64,000 nt of DNA from Salminus brasiliensis. Its lineage: Eukaryota; Chordata; Actinopteri; Characiformes; Bryconidae. Position 1 is the stretch's first letter. The number at the start of each line of letters is the position of its first letter. Position numbers and translations under genes: made by a program. The DNA lies in assembly GCF_030463535.1 (NCBI RefSeq), contig NC_132891.1:12001949-12065948 (forward strand), read 5' to 3'. The notes beneath the pieces were generated by a model. That model was not told the DNA's origin. It searched no databases and was given only the letters and a program-made list of their open reading frames with translations. Shown here piece after piece: positions 53,257 through 64,000 of this stretch.

Positions 53257-56200
53257 CTGTAGGAGATGAGCAAAAAGATTTGTATCAAGTTTGCACCAAC
53301 AGCATCATTTAGCAATGACGGGGTTGTGTTTCAAGGCTGACCTGTTATTTTAGGGATGCCCTCCAGTTTGGGCACTGGCAGGGTGACAATGATGCCCTGG
53401 GCAGTTCCCACCCACAGCAGGCCCTGGTAGATAAGAAGGCTGGTGACACACACAGTCTTTTGACCTATAGAAAAGAAAAATAACCATTATGTTACTATGC
53501 CTGTTTCAGCTTTAGAGGGCCCATATCCAACACTGTGTTTACTTTTGTGTTTGTGGGGTCTGCATGGGGGTTTGTACTAAAGTACTAATTATCCATTATT
53601 ATTAATCCATTTTGTCATGATATAAACCCTTTAAAAAATATTTTTTTTATTGTTATCTAAATCTAAATGTGATCAACCAAAACATGTTTGGTGTCTGAAT
53701 TGGGCTTCTTTAGGATTTCACTGGAGATACAGAACAAAGGCATATTGTTGCTATCAAGTAATGGAAGCTTGCACCCTACCGGTGGTGACATCTAAAGAGT
53801 AAATTCAGATCAGCTCAGCAATTACCCTTATATTATATATTATACTAAAGCCAGGCTAATTGCTAATAGCCTGCATCACTAATTTAGCAGAGCTGACATT
53901 AGTCAGAAATCCATAAAACACTAGAAAAAAATTACATCATTGACACTGGAATAAATATTTTTTGCTAATGCCAGTGCAGAATTAGTTGGAGGATAATTAG
54001 GGAGTTGGGGATGAGGTGATCATCCAACATCCTGACCTCACTAACGCTCTTGTCACTGAATGCAATCAAAAATCTTGGAGCATTGCTGTCAGGATTTTTG
54101 ATTGCATTCAGTGACAAAATAAAATGCAGAATAAAATGCAGTTTCTGTAGCCCTAAACGTTCTGCTTTTCTGAAGATCAGTAAATACACTATATGGATAA
54201 AGGTATTGAGACACCTGTTTAATACAGTTACTCCAGTATTAAGCTGGTGTCTCAATGTCTTTATCCATGTAGTGTATTTACTGAACTCCAGAAAAGCAGA
54301 ACGTTTAAGGCTACAGAAACTGCATTTTATTCACTGTATTGCCTTTGTAATCCTCTAAAAATAAATGTTATGATGCACTGTAATATTAATCCAGGAATGT
54401 GTAGTTCTACAACTTCTACATTCTGCAAATGTTTATGCATTAGCATCTGAATTTTTAGATATGCACATAAAAACTATGACATATTTCCATCAAGTCTTTT
54501 ATCAGTGCATCCCCAAGGGTATACGCATACTGCATGCCTACATCATCACACCTGCCTCAAATTGTGTCAAGCTGTTAAATATCTCAAACAGACTTGCTTA
54601 AAAGGAAATGTGTCACAGTCAACTGAAGCATACTTTTACCCATTTATAGATAACAGTATGTCATCCCTTGTCAAAGGGAGACTGTACATTTGTGTACAGA
54701 GTTTTTCCACTGATGACTGACAGGAAGGAGTGAGGTTAGGAGGTGATATAAATAGCACACTGTTAACATCCCAGACTTGCCTGGACTCAGGTAGGCAGAG
54801 CGTGTTGAGATGTTGATCTCTTGCAGGTGCTCCAAAGTCTCAGTGTGGAAGAGGCGAAGAGAGGAACCCTCTGAGAACCCCATCCACACCCCTCCCCCTG
54901 CACGTACCATGTGCGTCACATTCACCATCGGGTCTGGGTGAGCTTCAAAGCTCTGAGAACAGCAAGTAACACAGGTTTGAGGGGAAGGGGAGAAAACAAA
55001 AGAGAAATCCCATGAAAGAAAGTAGGGTGGGTGGGGGAGGGGAGGGGGGGTAGCAAACAAAAGCAGCAAGAAAACAAAAGCAAGAGAAAACAACAGCAGA
55101 ACATTACATGGAACATACAGGCTCAACATTGTCGAAGACAACAGAAACGCCTCATTTCTGGATGCAAAATCTTAAAGCTATGCAGATCCATTTTTTTTTC
55201 CTGGTTCCACCGCAAACACGCACACTGGATTTGCACACTATTTTGTTTGCATGTCCATATGTACATATATATCCAGAGAGGTTCTCAGCCCCAGTTCAAT
55301 TTCCGACTGCTGGAGCCAAATTTATTCCTGCTATTAAGCGTCAGGGTGGAGGGAGGGGGTGTGCTCCTTGCGGCAAAATGGAGAGGTTGGCTCAGCTGTC
55401 AGAAGTGATCAAAGGCTTGCACGCGAACATGCTGTTGGGCTTCTACAGGGAGGATACCTTTTATGTACTGCTTAGGATGCTCTGTCATAATGGAGCTCAC
55501 AAGGGAAGCAGGCTATATGTCGAAATAACACAAAAAAACTATAACCTGCACTTATAAAGATGTGATTCAACCCTGTACCGAAGCTAGCATCACTGCAGAG
55601 GAAAGCTCGGGCTTTGATCGACAGAGGCAGACGACTTGCCTCGCCTCATTGGCGTTGTTTACACCTGTCAACAAAAGGTCTTTAGAAGCAGCCACGGTGA
55701 CAGAAGTTGGAGAGATGAAGATCTTTGTGCAATGTTTTCATTGCAGAGAGGAATACATCTACACACAAGTCACATTTAGCAGCTTTTGCTAGATTTACGT
55801 GAAAATAAAATATATAAAGACACCCCCCCCCCTCTCTCTCTTTTCTCTTTTCGACATGCCTAGATGCCTAGATGAAGTGATGTATATGGATGAGAGCGTT
55901 TACCTGCGTGTTGAGATTTCCACCCTCGATGACAGTGACTTGGTTTGCACAACTAGCCCACACACACTGATCTATCTTAAGGAGTTTGAGCACAGGCGCA
56001 TATCCGACCACCACCAGTCTGCTGGAGTCCGGATCCCACAATGCCTCTGAAAATAAAACAAAAGGCCTGAATAACATGGCAGACTTCCTGTTGTTGTTTT
56101 TTTTTTCAAATAAAGAGCCAAACATTTTAGATGACAGGCTGGAAAATAGCTGTAATAAATAATAAAAACAGAAAGTTGTTTCCTTATGTTTCTTTTTTCC

Positions 56201-57223
56201 CTCCAAATTGTTTCAGTGCTGTAATCAAGTCTGTCATGAAAGCTTTATGTTATGAAAGCCTGAAGGGAGAATTTGCTACATTGTGCTGGTAAGGCAAAAA
56301 TAACATTTCCATATTCATAGAGCTTCTTTTGTTTTTCACAATGCTCTATGACGAAAGTAATGTACAGTGCCCACATACAAATTCAACTCAAGACGTTATT
56401 AGAGCCAAATAAATTTGTCCACCACTATAGTGGGGGGGCGCAAACTGTGCTCGCTGTCGGGTTTGAATAATGAGTGGATAAAACTTGTCCAAACACTGGG
56501 CTACTTAAGGAGATCTGGGCTTCACTCAGCTGGACATGCAGTATTCAGGGAGAGCAGCTCCAGTCCATTCTATTGACTTTACACTGATGAGAAATTAAAA
56601 TGACTTTTTGCTTCTTGCTCCCCTCAGCATGCTTTCATCAAAGTTTGTGTGCGAACAGAGAAACTGTCAATCTCAGACGTGATCTTGGTGACCTTACCTC
56701 CAGCCTTTCTGCTATAAACCACGACTTTTCCATTAGTTAGTCCAGCAAAGAGGAAGTCTGCAGAGTGTTTTAGGCACAGAACAGGACAACCCTCAGAATT
56801 ACGGAAGGTCAAGAGGCACTGGGCGGCAGTGTCCACACTGCCGTACACTAGGATGCTGTAATTAAACACATACACACACGCTTAGGTCTGCATTTCTCCC
56901 CGTCACTGAGCACCAGCTAAAGAAGGCTGGGGTGTTTCTTACTTAGATGACAACACAAACACCTAAACTGATATATGATAATTCAAGGGCCTGGACTTTT
57001 AGATTTACCTGCCATCCTGTAACCCCACACAGATGGTGTTTCCAATCCTGGCAGGTCCTTCAGCGGCCTGCCCCTCGTCGTCCTCAGCAGTGCTGGGTTC
57101 CGTCACATACTCGAGGCTCAGCACTGGAGAGCCCAGAGGGAAACTCTTCACAGAGCGTGGAGTGGATCTGTTCAGAGAGAAAATCTCAACCTGCCCATGG
57201 GTGTCATCTCCACCACTGGCCAC
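52685..57223 (-). CDS. arhgef10l: arhgef10l, 3' part of gene (6 coding exons, C-terminal ~460 residues)
   Basis: ARHGEF10L is a cytosolic Rho guanine-nucleotide exchange factor; its Dbl-homology domain lies N-terminal, outside this window. Exons here, minus strand: 57223-57009, 56855-56698, 56046-55904, 54952-54781, 53464-53342, 53256-52685, phases consistent, ending TGA. They encode the WD40-like C-terminal region: [105 protein letters not shown] and a final LMVWQLPL. Order and wording match mammalian ARHGEF10L, and the neighbour igsf21 agrees with synteny. The paralogue ARHGEF10 shares the scaffold but fits less well. One intron uses a GC donor. Confidence 0.94.
53342..53464 (-). CDS. arhgef10l: arhgef10l window exon 5
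   Basis: Encodes [40 protein letters not shown]. Acceptor CTATAG, donor GTCAGC. Confidence 0.95.
54050..54117. repeat. 25 bp perfect hairpin
   Basis: Arms 54050-54074 and 54093-54117 (TTGTCACTGAATGCAATC...) are exact reverse complements around an 18-base loop. The arm carries Tc1 transposase C-terminal text (CTAACGCTCTTGTCACTGAA). Confidence 0.9.
54130..54331. mobile_element. 202 bp near-perfect palindrome built around a small MITE
   Basis: The outer arms (AATAAAATGCAGTTTCTGTA and its mirror) and the inner arms (TACACTATATGGATAAAGG and its mirror, then GAGACACC) are nearly perfect inverted copies. The inner TACACTATATGG ends are typical of a fish Tc1-derived MITE with TA target sites. Confidence 0.85.
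54781..54952 (-). CDS. arhgef10l: arhgef10l window exon 4 (GC donor)
   Basis: Encodes [57 protein letters not shown]. The exon end is followed by GCAAGT, not GT; phase and protein continuity (PGQKTVCV) require this GC donor. Confidence 0.92.
55904..56046 (-). CDS. arhgef10l: arhgef10l window exon 3
   Basis: Encodes [48 protein letters not shown]. Acceptor TTTCAG, donor GTAAAC. Confidence 0.93.
56698..56855 (-). CDS. arhgef10l: arhgef10l window exon 2
   Basis: Encodes [47 protein letters not shown]. Acceptor TTACAG, donor GTAAGG. Confidence 0.93.
57009..57223 (-). CDS. arhgef10l: arhgef10l window exon 1
   Basis: Begins [17 protein letters not shown] and ends [14 protein letters not shown] Glu/Asp-rich insert ([13 protein letters not shown]) lies between two beta-rich blades. 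Acceptor GGACAG, donor GTAAAT. Confidence 0.93.
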
Positions 57224-57283
57224 CTGTCCAGGACACAGAGAAGAGTGTGAGTGTAGGTGTGAGAGATCCAGGGAACAGAGAGG

Positions 57284-57308
57284 GAGAGAGAGAGAGAGAG
57301 CGAGAGAG
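57284..57308. repeat. (GA)n tract
   Basis: About twelve GA units just upstream of the acceptor of arhgef10l window exon 1 (CT-rich in the transcript sense). Confidence 0.85.
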
Positions 57309-58039
57309 AACAAACATAAAAAGGGTGACATCCAGAACTTTTTCCTAACTAGTAACAACTGAAGGTTCTAGGGAAGAGAAGGATGCTAGAGAGAAACTGC
57401 AGTAACACAGCACATGAATGAATCATTTATGGGATGCCCTTTGATGTGTGTGCTTGATGTGAATATCTGAGGTTGTTCTGATGCCTTTTCAAAAACCTTT
57501 TAGTCTTGCTTAGCCCATAATTATAAATGTCGATCAAACTATTTAAATTGCAGATTTCTAAGGCCATGCCGCCATGCCTCTGTGCATGTTCTTGGCGAAA
57601 AAAAGTCTAATAGCAAAGAAGCACCAAGCCAGCGCTGAGAAGGAACTGCCATCATGAAAATTCTCCTACAGCGTTACTCACAAATAACGCATTAAAGGTT
57701 TTTTAAGGATTTTCTTCTTTTTTATATTTTTGTCTCTAAATGCGTCCAGAACCTGAATGAGAAGATCCTCTTATGTGTTATTGGAAGGTGTGTTAATGAA
57801 GATGAGTGTGAAATAGAAATGTGCTCACCCAGAGATAGCCTTGAGGCAAAGAGGTACTGGCTGCAGAAAAACCAAGTAGAGCACAATGGACTGGGTTGTG
57901 AAGGGCCATCTGTAGCTATGGAGAAAGAGCAGAGCGTAAGATTACACTCAGTCCAAGACAAGTACATCTGTGTAGTGCTCTGCACATCCAAGATGTCAAT
58001 AACTAGCATATTGTCACTGACGGGCAAAAAGCTTGTATC

Positions 58040-58560
58040 GCCATTTTTATCTTTCACCTTTTCACATTTTAAATCTGGCTATTCTTTACATTGGGTCAAA
58101 ATATCGTGACAGAGGGACCAATAGAAACGGGAAATGGAAGCTTTTAAAACATTTTTTTATCAGATTTCCCCCAATTTGGATGGTAATTACCCAACCCATC
58201 ACCAGTGAGGGTGGACCAGCACACGGCCCCACCGACGCGTGCACAGTCAATCTGCTCATTTTTCGAACTGCTGCCGAAGCAACATCGCTTGGCAACCAAT
58301 GCGCCTGGAGGGAAGTGCCACATACCCAGCTCCAATGCTCCAGCATGCAGACGGCAGTGGCAGCCAGCACCGCAGTGGAGTGCCATCTACCCACCCTGGA
58401 GACAGCAAGGCCAATTGTGCTTTCTCAGGGCTTCGGCTGCCGATGGTTAGCAGCATGACCAGGATTCGAATCGGTGATCCTCAGATCACGGTGACAGGGC
58501 CCCCATATCTTTTAGAAGTTAAGAAGGTTTTTTTTCCACCTCCTGTACATTGAAAAACCT
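58040..58560 (+). mobile_element. dispersed element family R1, copy e, split by a SINE
   Basis: The left part (58040-58159) has TTCTTTACATTGGGTC and GGACCAATAGAAA. The right part (58506-58560) has AGAAGTTAAGAAGG and CACCTCCTGTACATTG. The two parts are contiguous in the uninterrupted copies. Confidence 0.65.
58160..58505 (-). mobile_element. tRNA-headed SINE, copy 3
   Basis: Minus strand starts GGGGGCCCTGTCACCGTGAT, has the B-box-like CGATTCGAATCCTGG, then a body with GGGTGGGTAGATGGC shared with copy 1 and CAGCCGAAGCCCTGAGA shared with copy 2. Confidence 0.8.
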
Positions 58561-60584
58561 AACTGCACTACTTGAAATAATTAGGTTAACAGAACTTAAA
58601 TACTACAAAAATGTGGGATCACTTAAGCTGGTTAGCCCAAAATAACCAAAAAAGAACAGTTAGGATATACAACTAATTTGTGTAAGATCAACCTTTTGGC
58701 ATTTTGAGTTAAAGTTAATTCATTCAGTTGTGTAATGTTGACTAAATGCTTAAGTGTTCACTCTCTTGTTTAGCAGTTTATTAATAGACAAATACGGAAT
58801 AAAAGACTAAAACGTTTTACAAATTAAAAAAATGCAAATTTTTTACTTTCAATTTAGATTTTGAGTTAACTCAAATTATTTATTTATTAAGACTTGAGTC
58901 ATTCTAAAATAATATATTTGAGTTGTTCTAACATACATTTATATGTATATACTTTCCAGGCTTACAATGTAAAGCTGTTTTTTTTGGAAATATATGGTTT
59001 GCATAATAGTGATGATATAAAACAACAATTGTTGGATAGACATTTTATATATTTTATATGAAATCAAACACAACAAATAAAGCTTTTAATTTCCATGTTA
59101 TTTCACACATCATTATACATGAAAACAACAAGCATGTATTACTTATCATTAACATTGCAACACCATTTACTCTAACACCACTGACAAAATGACTAACATC
59201 TAGTCTAGAAAATAATCCCAAGGCATTTTTAAAATCTATCCTGAAAAACAAGCATCATAATTGCTGTTTCACATAAAAGTAATACTGTGAAATGTGTAAA
59301 GTGAATGCTGTGACACCCTTTTATTAAAGAAAAAAATATTAAACCAATGTAATGCATGAATAATAAATTCGACCTTAACTCAGTACTTAGAGTTTATTAC
59401 TGTTAAATGAAGTCCAGCTTTATTTAAATATTTCTTTATTTGTAATTACAAAAGCTTTATTTTTAGGCACTGCAAATAAAAGCCCTGCTGCTCAACCTTT
59501 GATGTGTTTTAATTACAGAAAGAGAGCAATTGAAAGGGTCTGAAATCAGATTATTACATGTTCTTTTATTTCGCATCAAATAAGCTTGTGAATTAGTTTT
59601 TTTCCTCTTTCATTTTACTCCATTTGCCGTCCTCGCGTTTACTGATACGTGTGGAGGCATATCTAAAAAGACACATTGCAGCGGCACAAGGGAAAAGGCT
59701 AAAAAGAAGGAAAATCAACAGTAGACAACTTTGGCTCTTAATTAAGCCAACGTAAAATTATTAAAACACAAATTGCCTCCCACTTGCAGCTTACGCCTAC
59801 CAGCCCCAGTTCTTAAGCCACTCCTAATCATTAACGGCCCATATGTGGGGTAAGTAAACCCCTGCCTGCCAACACCACGCTAATCTCCATTACCAACAGT
59901 ATGTGTCTGTCACACCCGACAAACACATTAAATACAGCAAACAACGGTAAAACATTATGTGATGGTATGGCACTGTAGTCTGCGATAACACACCATGTTT
60001 TCAGTCACAAATGAGTGGGGTGACCTCAAAAAATAGGACACTGGGGACAGGAATCCGCCATGGTTAGGATGTTGTAGCCGGGGGGACTTCAAGTAGGCTA
60101 CAGCTAAGTTGTTGCATTGTGTATCCGTGTAGATAAAGGAAGTTAAATACCTTGTAAGATATAACTATATTAAGGAATATGAATACATAAACATGTACTC
60201 ATTTACCAAGACCAATAAATAGCTTTAATAGCCTACATGACCAAATAATATCAATTCATTGAACTCATATCTTACAAGTTAAATGAAAAAAGAATTTTAA
60301 TGTTAATTTATTTTAATTTTAATGCCAATATAATGTTGAACTTTGCTTTCCACCAAAAGCAATTACAGGATTTTTTCCATAACTGATAAGGTAGAAAAAT
60401 AATATTTAGAGACATAAACTATTCTCTCCATTTATCAATTAACCAATCAGCTCCCTTAATTTAATAAAGGCGCCTTAGTTCAGAACAGAAGCTTTAGATA
60501 AACTGAGAGAACAATTTATTTAACTGAGGGAATGATCTATTCATTATACCTTGATACTTAAGAGGCTCTGTAGTTTTAGTTTGA

Positions 60585-60690
60585 AATAAAATCTTCTCAC
60601 ATTGACTTCCATTGAAAATTAGCTGAGAAGCTTTTCCTCCTCCAGTAAAGTTGGCATATTGGAGAGGTTGGAGATTTTTTTTGCTTAACA
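60585..60690 (+). mobile_element. dispersed element family R1, copy f (partial)
   Basis: GAAATAAAATCTTCTCACAT, TTGACTTCCATTGAAAATTA, CTCCTCCAGTAAAGTTG match the right half of the R1 pattern. Confidence 0.65.
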
Positions 60691-61367
60691 GCGAACATAT
60701 TACACACGTGTTTCTGGCTGTAAAGATCCACACACAGAATGTGTGGAGAAACAAGAGCTGGCATGAAAGAAAAAGAAATCTTCTAATATTATTGATATTA
60801 TATTTTTACTTCCCAAAAAAGAAAAAAAAAGAAATTTAGATTTAGATCCCAAAAAGAGGACAAATAAGACTTGTCCATTTTTTTTGCAGAATTTTGTTTA
60901 GCAGTAGATAAAAAGCAAGAGCGGTACAATACTCTAAGCTAGCTATGCTAGCTATAGCTATGGAAAGGGGAGTGGGAGCACACGCATGCTCGTGCGGCCA
61001 GACTGAAGTCTCCTCCCCTCCTGGACTAGTTCAGCGGGGATGAAGGCCTTTTTCATCTATCGGGGCCAAGGCTGTTATTCCTATTTTCCTCTCCACAAAA
61101 ACACGCGGCAGGGTGATTAATATGTGCATGAATTAGCCCGTTGGAATTATTTATACTTAGGCTTTATGTTAGACAATCTCACAACCCATCTTCCAGTGTA
61201 CTGGAATGCTGCGGCCCTGTGCGGAGTCAGTGTGAACGAGTCGCACGGTTTTCTTTTTAAACCGTTTGTGATTAGATTTGGTGTTTTATACAAACCCAGC
61301 TGTTTGTACGGAAAAAATAGCTTGAGATAACTCAGAATATTAAATCACCTGTCAGTTGAGAAATGTC

Positions 61368-61368
<1 letters not shown>

Positions 61369-61404
<36 letters not shown>
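61369..61404. repeat. (CT)n microsatellite
   Basis: About 18 CT units followed by CT-rich sequence. Confidence 0.95.
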
Positions 61405-61409
<5 letters not shown>

Positions 61410-62659
61410 CTTTCTCTTTCTATTCCATCCCTGTCTTTCATGTTGTTTGCTTTTCATATACGTGGGAGAAGGGTTGTGTCACGAAAGTAAAGAAACAGCA
61501 GACAGCCATGTTCACACTGCAGACGTTTTTCCTACAACAATCTGCACCTCACCCTGGATAAACAGCTCCCTGCCTGACCTAATAAAGGCAGTTATTTACT
61601 TCTGGTTCTTGTAAATCAACAGAGAGGAAGCTTCTGCTTTCAACAGCCTAATGCACTCTCAGAACACGGTGAAGTTTTGCATGGAGAGACAGAGCGACTC
61701 CAAATGAATTTGTCAAGTTCAATCCCTCTTGATCCACTCTATCAAACAAGGACTATGTGCGCCACAAGTTATTCCCTTCCCACGCTGCCTGTGTCTACAG
61801 GTCCCCACGGTGAGGCATATCATTCGTTCCGTTCCCTTGTGGACTTTGATTTTCTCCTCCGCAAGTAGTTGTTCCTATTCTATTTAATCTCAGTGCTTGT
61901 AGCACTGTCTAATTCTCCATGCTACACTGCCAAGCCTGCAGATCAAGACTTGAGTGAGTTTGGCCAAGGTGAAATAAGCCGCAAATCACAGGCTGCTGCA
62001 TACAAAGCGCTGCCAGGGCATAATCATTCAGCCTCTGTGTGTATGTGTAATGACTTTCTTTCTTCTCCATAGCAGTACATATGTAGTCCTAATCTTGGCA
62101 ATTTCACAAATCACAAATCACCAAAGTAGCACACAATGCTTTTAATACGACTAGTTTCTACCTGCTAGTTATATCCACCTATTCATTCAAGCCGGTCTTT
62201 TTTTGTATTACTTTGTGTGACACACGTCAGTTGGGTTAATGCAACATGCCCTGACCACTTTCAGGGCCAGTACCCAACCGCTGGGGGTGCCAATCTGTGG
62301 CCTTTATGTATAGGCTACAAATGTTAGCCTCCAAATACATATTCAGTGCCACATTTAGAGCCAATAAACTAAACCAAACTGTGGCATTAGAATTAAACAC
62401 CTATTGACAGAACACTCAATGTTTATTGGATTAAACAAAGAAATAAACAAATTCATATTAATGTAATTGACTAATCTGCAATTAATCTGCTCATCTGAGT
62501 CAAATTATGCAGAATTTGATTTGCCTGTAGGCCAAAACACAATGTCAACACAGAGTCAGTGTATTTTTAAACTGAACAGTACTGAAAGTTCGAGCATTGA
62601 ATTGCTTATCATGTTGTAGTGCTTAGTAACTTAATAAGAATTTCCTCTATTTCCTCTAT

Positions 62660-63941
62660 TCCTCTGATTTCCTCTATTTTTACATATTTGTCCCATTCAA
62701 TTTCTTTAAATCTTCAAATTTAATGTAACGCAAAAGACTATATGAATAAACACAAAATCCAGCACTGAAGGAAAAGCATTATCCAACATCAATCAGCCTT
62801 GGGTGGAAAAGTAAGTATCAGGGTAACTCCCTCAATAGGTTAAACAAACCTACGTTACAAATAATTATGTTATGAATTAAATCATATAATATATGGACAT
62901 GACACAGAGTGGACTGCGACAGGTGAAAATGTGTTTCTTGAGGCTAATACGTGTTTTTTGCAAAACAAAACAAACAAAAAATGTTTGGAGTGTAATTGCT
63001 ATATATCAGTGGCATAAAACTGACCTAAAATAACAATATTATTAATTATTATAATATACTGTACAAACAAATAGTTATTTTGACAGGCCTCGGCTTAGTC
63101 ACTGCTAGCTCTGATGAATCCCTTAAATATCAAATTTAGCCTCTATATGTCTCCACTAGCAGTACACTATGCCATGATAAAAAGCCCAGAAGAGGTGAGA
63201 AAGTCAAGAAAGGATTACAAAACAGCTCATTTCTAGGACAGCAGTGAACAATCTCTATAGTGATTAAACATCCAGGAAGTCAAAAAAGAACCCAGACAAA
63301 CATCTTAGACAAACAATTTGCCTTAAACAAGGCCAGGACGCCACAGTTAGAAATAGACTGGACAAACATGGTATCCATGGGAGAGTTGCAAGTCAAAAAC
63401 CACTGGTAACCAAGGATTAGAAAGGTTTGTTTCACATTTGCTGGAAAAAACCCATAATGATTATCCTCAAATCCTTTAAAATAATACTCTGTAGACTCAT
63501 GAGTGGAAATCTGAACTTTTCAGAGCACAGGGGTCTGTTACACCTGGCATTCCATCATTCCATTATAAGACTATTATACCAACAGTCAAACATGGTGGTG
63601 GTAGTGTCTTGTCTTGTTGCAGGAATGCTTTACTGCTTCAGGGCCTGGAAGCCTTAACTGACTGAACCATGAACATAAAATGCGTGATCTCCAGTTATAG
63701 TAAGCATGCATTTGGTTGCTGTGGCTCGACCCATTATTAAGTTGAGGGGCAATTATGTTTTCACATGATTTGCTTCATTAAATAAAGGATATAAATAAAT
63801 AAAGATTAAATAAAATCTTTTTGAAGTTTTGTGCTTTCTCATGTTCTACTTGTACTATATATTTAATTTAGTTTCCAGATCTGACACCATTTAGTGTGTG
63901 GAAATCAGCAGGAGGACAAATAGGTTTTCATGGCGCTGTAG
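62660..63941 (+). mobile_element. degenerate Tc1-like transposon
   Basis: Plus-strand text at 63365-63660 reads through a decayed transposase (AATGG/CATGGTATCCATGGGAGAG region, then a block like TVKHGGGS at 63585-63610). The right terminal repeat is AGGAGGACAAATAGG followed by TTTTCATGGCGCTGTA at 63911-63941. No complete open frame remains. Confidence 0.75.
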
Positions 63942-64000
63942 AAAGCTCAAGTAATTTCTGAGACAAGACAATAAATGGTGGGAGAGATTTTGGCAATTTG

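Larger units (their letters stand above)
53465..54780 (-). other. arhgef10l intron with hairpins
   Basis: 1.3 kb intron (the one with the GC donor). It contains a Tc1-like scrap near 54015-54060 and two strong palindromes, listed separately. No exon seen. Confidence 0.75.
57224..64000 (-). other. arhgef10l intron (5' part of gene is beyond the right edge)
   Basis: 6.8 kb without any exon I could join to the gene. It holds a GA tract (57284-57308), R1 copy e with SINE copy 3 (58040-58560), R1 copy f (60585-60690), a CT tract (61369-61404) and a Tc1-like element (62660-63941). Stretches at 59600-59950 and 60990-61320 look less repetitive than their surroundings. Confidence 0.7.

Overview
The window is vertebrate nuclear DNA, almost certainly from a ray-finned fish. 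Genes have short coding exons with GT-AG introns, and introns and spacers are full of decayed Tc1/mariner and hAT transposons, tRNA-headed SINEs and microsatellites. Three SINE copies with a tRNA-like head, and a large fold-back element near 20.1-21.2 kb, resemble repeats I remember from otophysan fishes, particularly characiforms (tetras, piranhas). That placement is an impression, not a proof. I found no bacterial, phage, CRISPR or viral system.

Four protein-coding genes are supported, each from exon-by-exon translation with consistent splice phases. (1) Bases 1-16637, plus strand: the last 15 coding exons (about 719 residues) of vps13d, a bridge-like lipid-transfer protein, followed by a 3' UTR of about 1.7 kb. 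(2) Bases 23325-32230, minus strand: complete dhrs3, a retinaldehyde-reducing short-chain dehydrogenase, six coding exons and 302 residues. (3) Bases 34595-45933, minus strand: complete igsf21, a synaptic immunoglobulin-superfamily protein with a signal peptide and a GPI-type tail, nine coding exons and about 465 residues, with a CpG-rich likely promoter near 46.2-46.3 kb. (4) Bases 52685-57223, minus strand: the last six coding exons (about 460 residues, the WD40-like region) of arhgef10l, a Rho guanine-nucleotide exchange factor. Its 5' part lies beyond the right edge and 57.2-64.0 kb appears to be one intron.

In mammals VPS13D-DHRS3 are neighbours and ARHGEF10L-IGSF21 are neighbours on the same chromosome arm (human 1p36), several megabases apart. 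Here the two pairs abut. The genes are not an operon and share no obvious pathway; the neighbourhood is conserved synteny.

The rest is transposon-derived. Notable structures are: nested insertions with readable target-site duplications (SINE in Tc1 at 5.8-6.2 kb, hAT MITE in Tc1 at 42.0-42.2 kb); a dispersed element family with six copies; two related repeat elements with internal tandem units of roughly 110-150 bp flanking dhrs3 exon 1; a duplicated and internally shortened piece of the vps13d 3' UTR; and several strong DNA palindromes. The most useful gene-level oddities are a GC-AG intron in arhgef10l and a tandem in-frame splice donor in igsf21. I did not find a convincing undescribed biological system.
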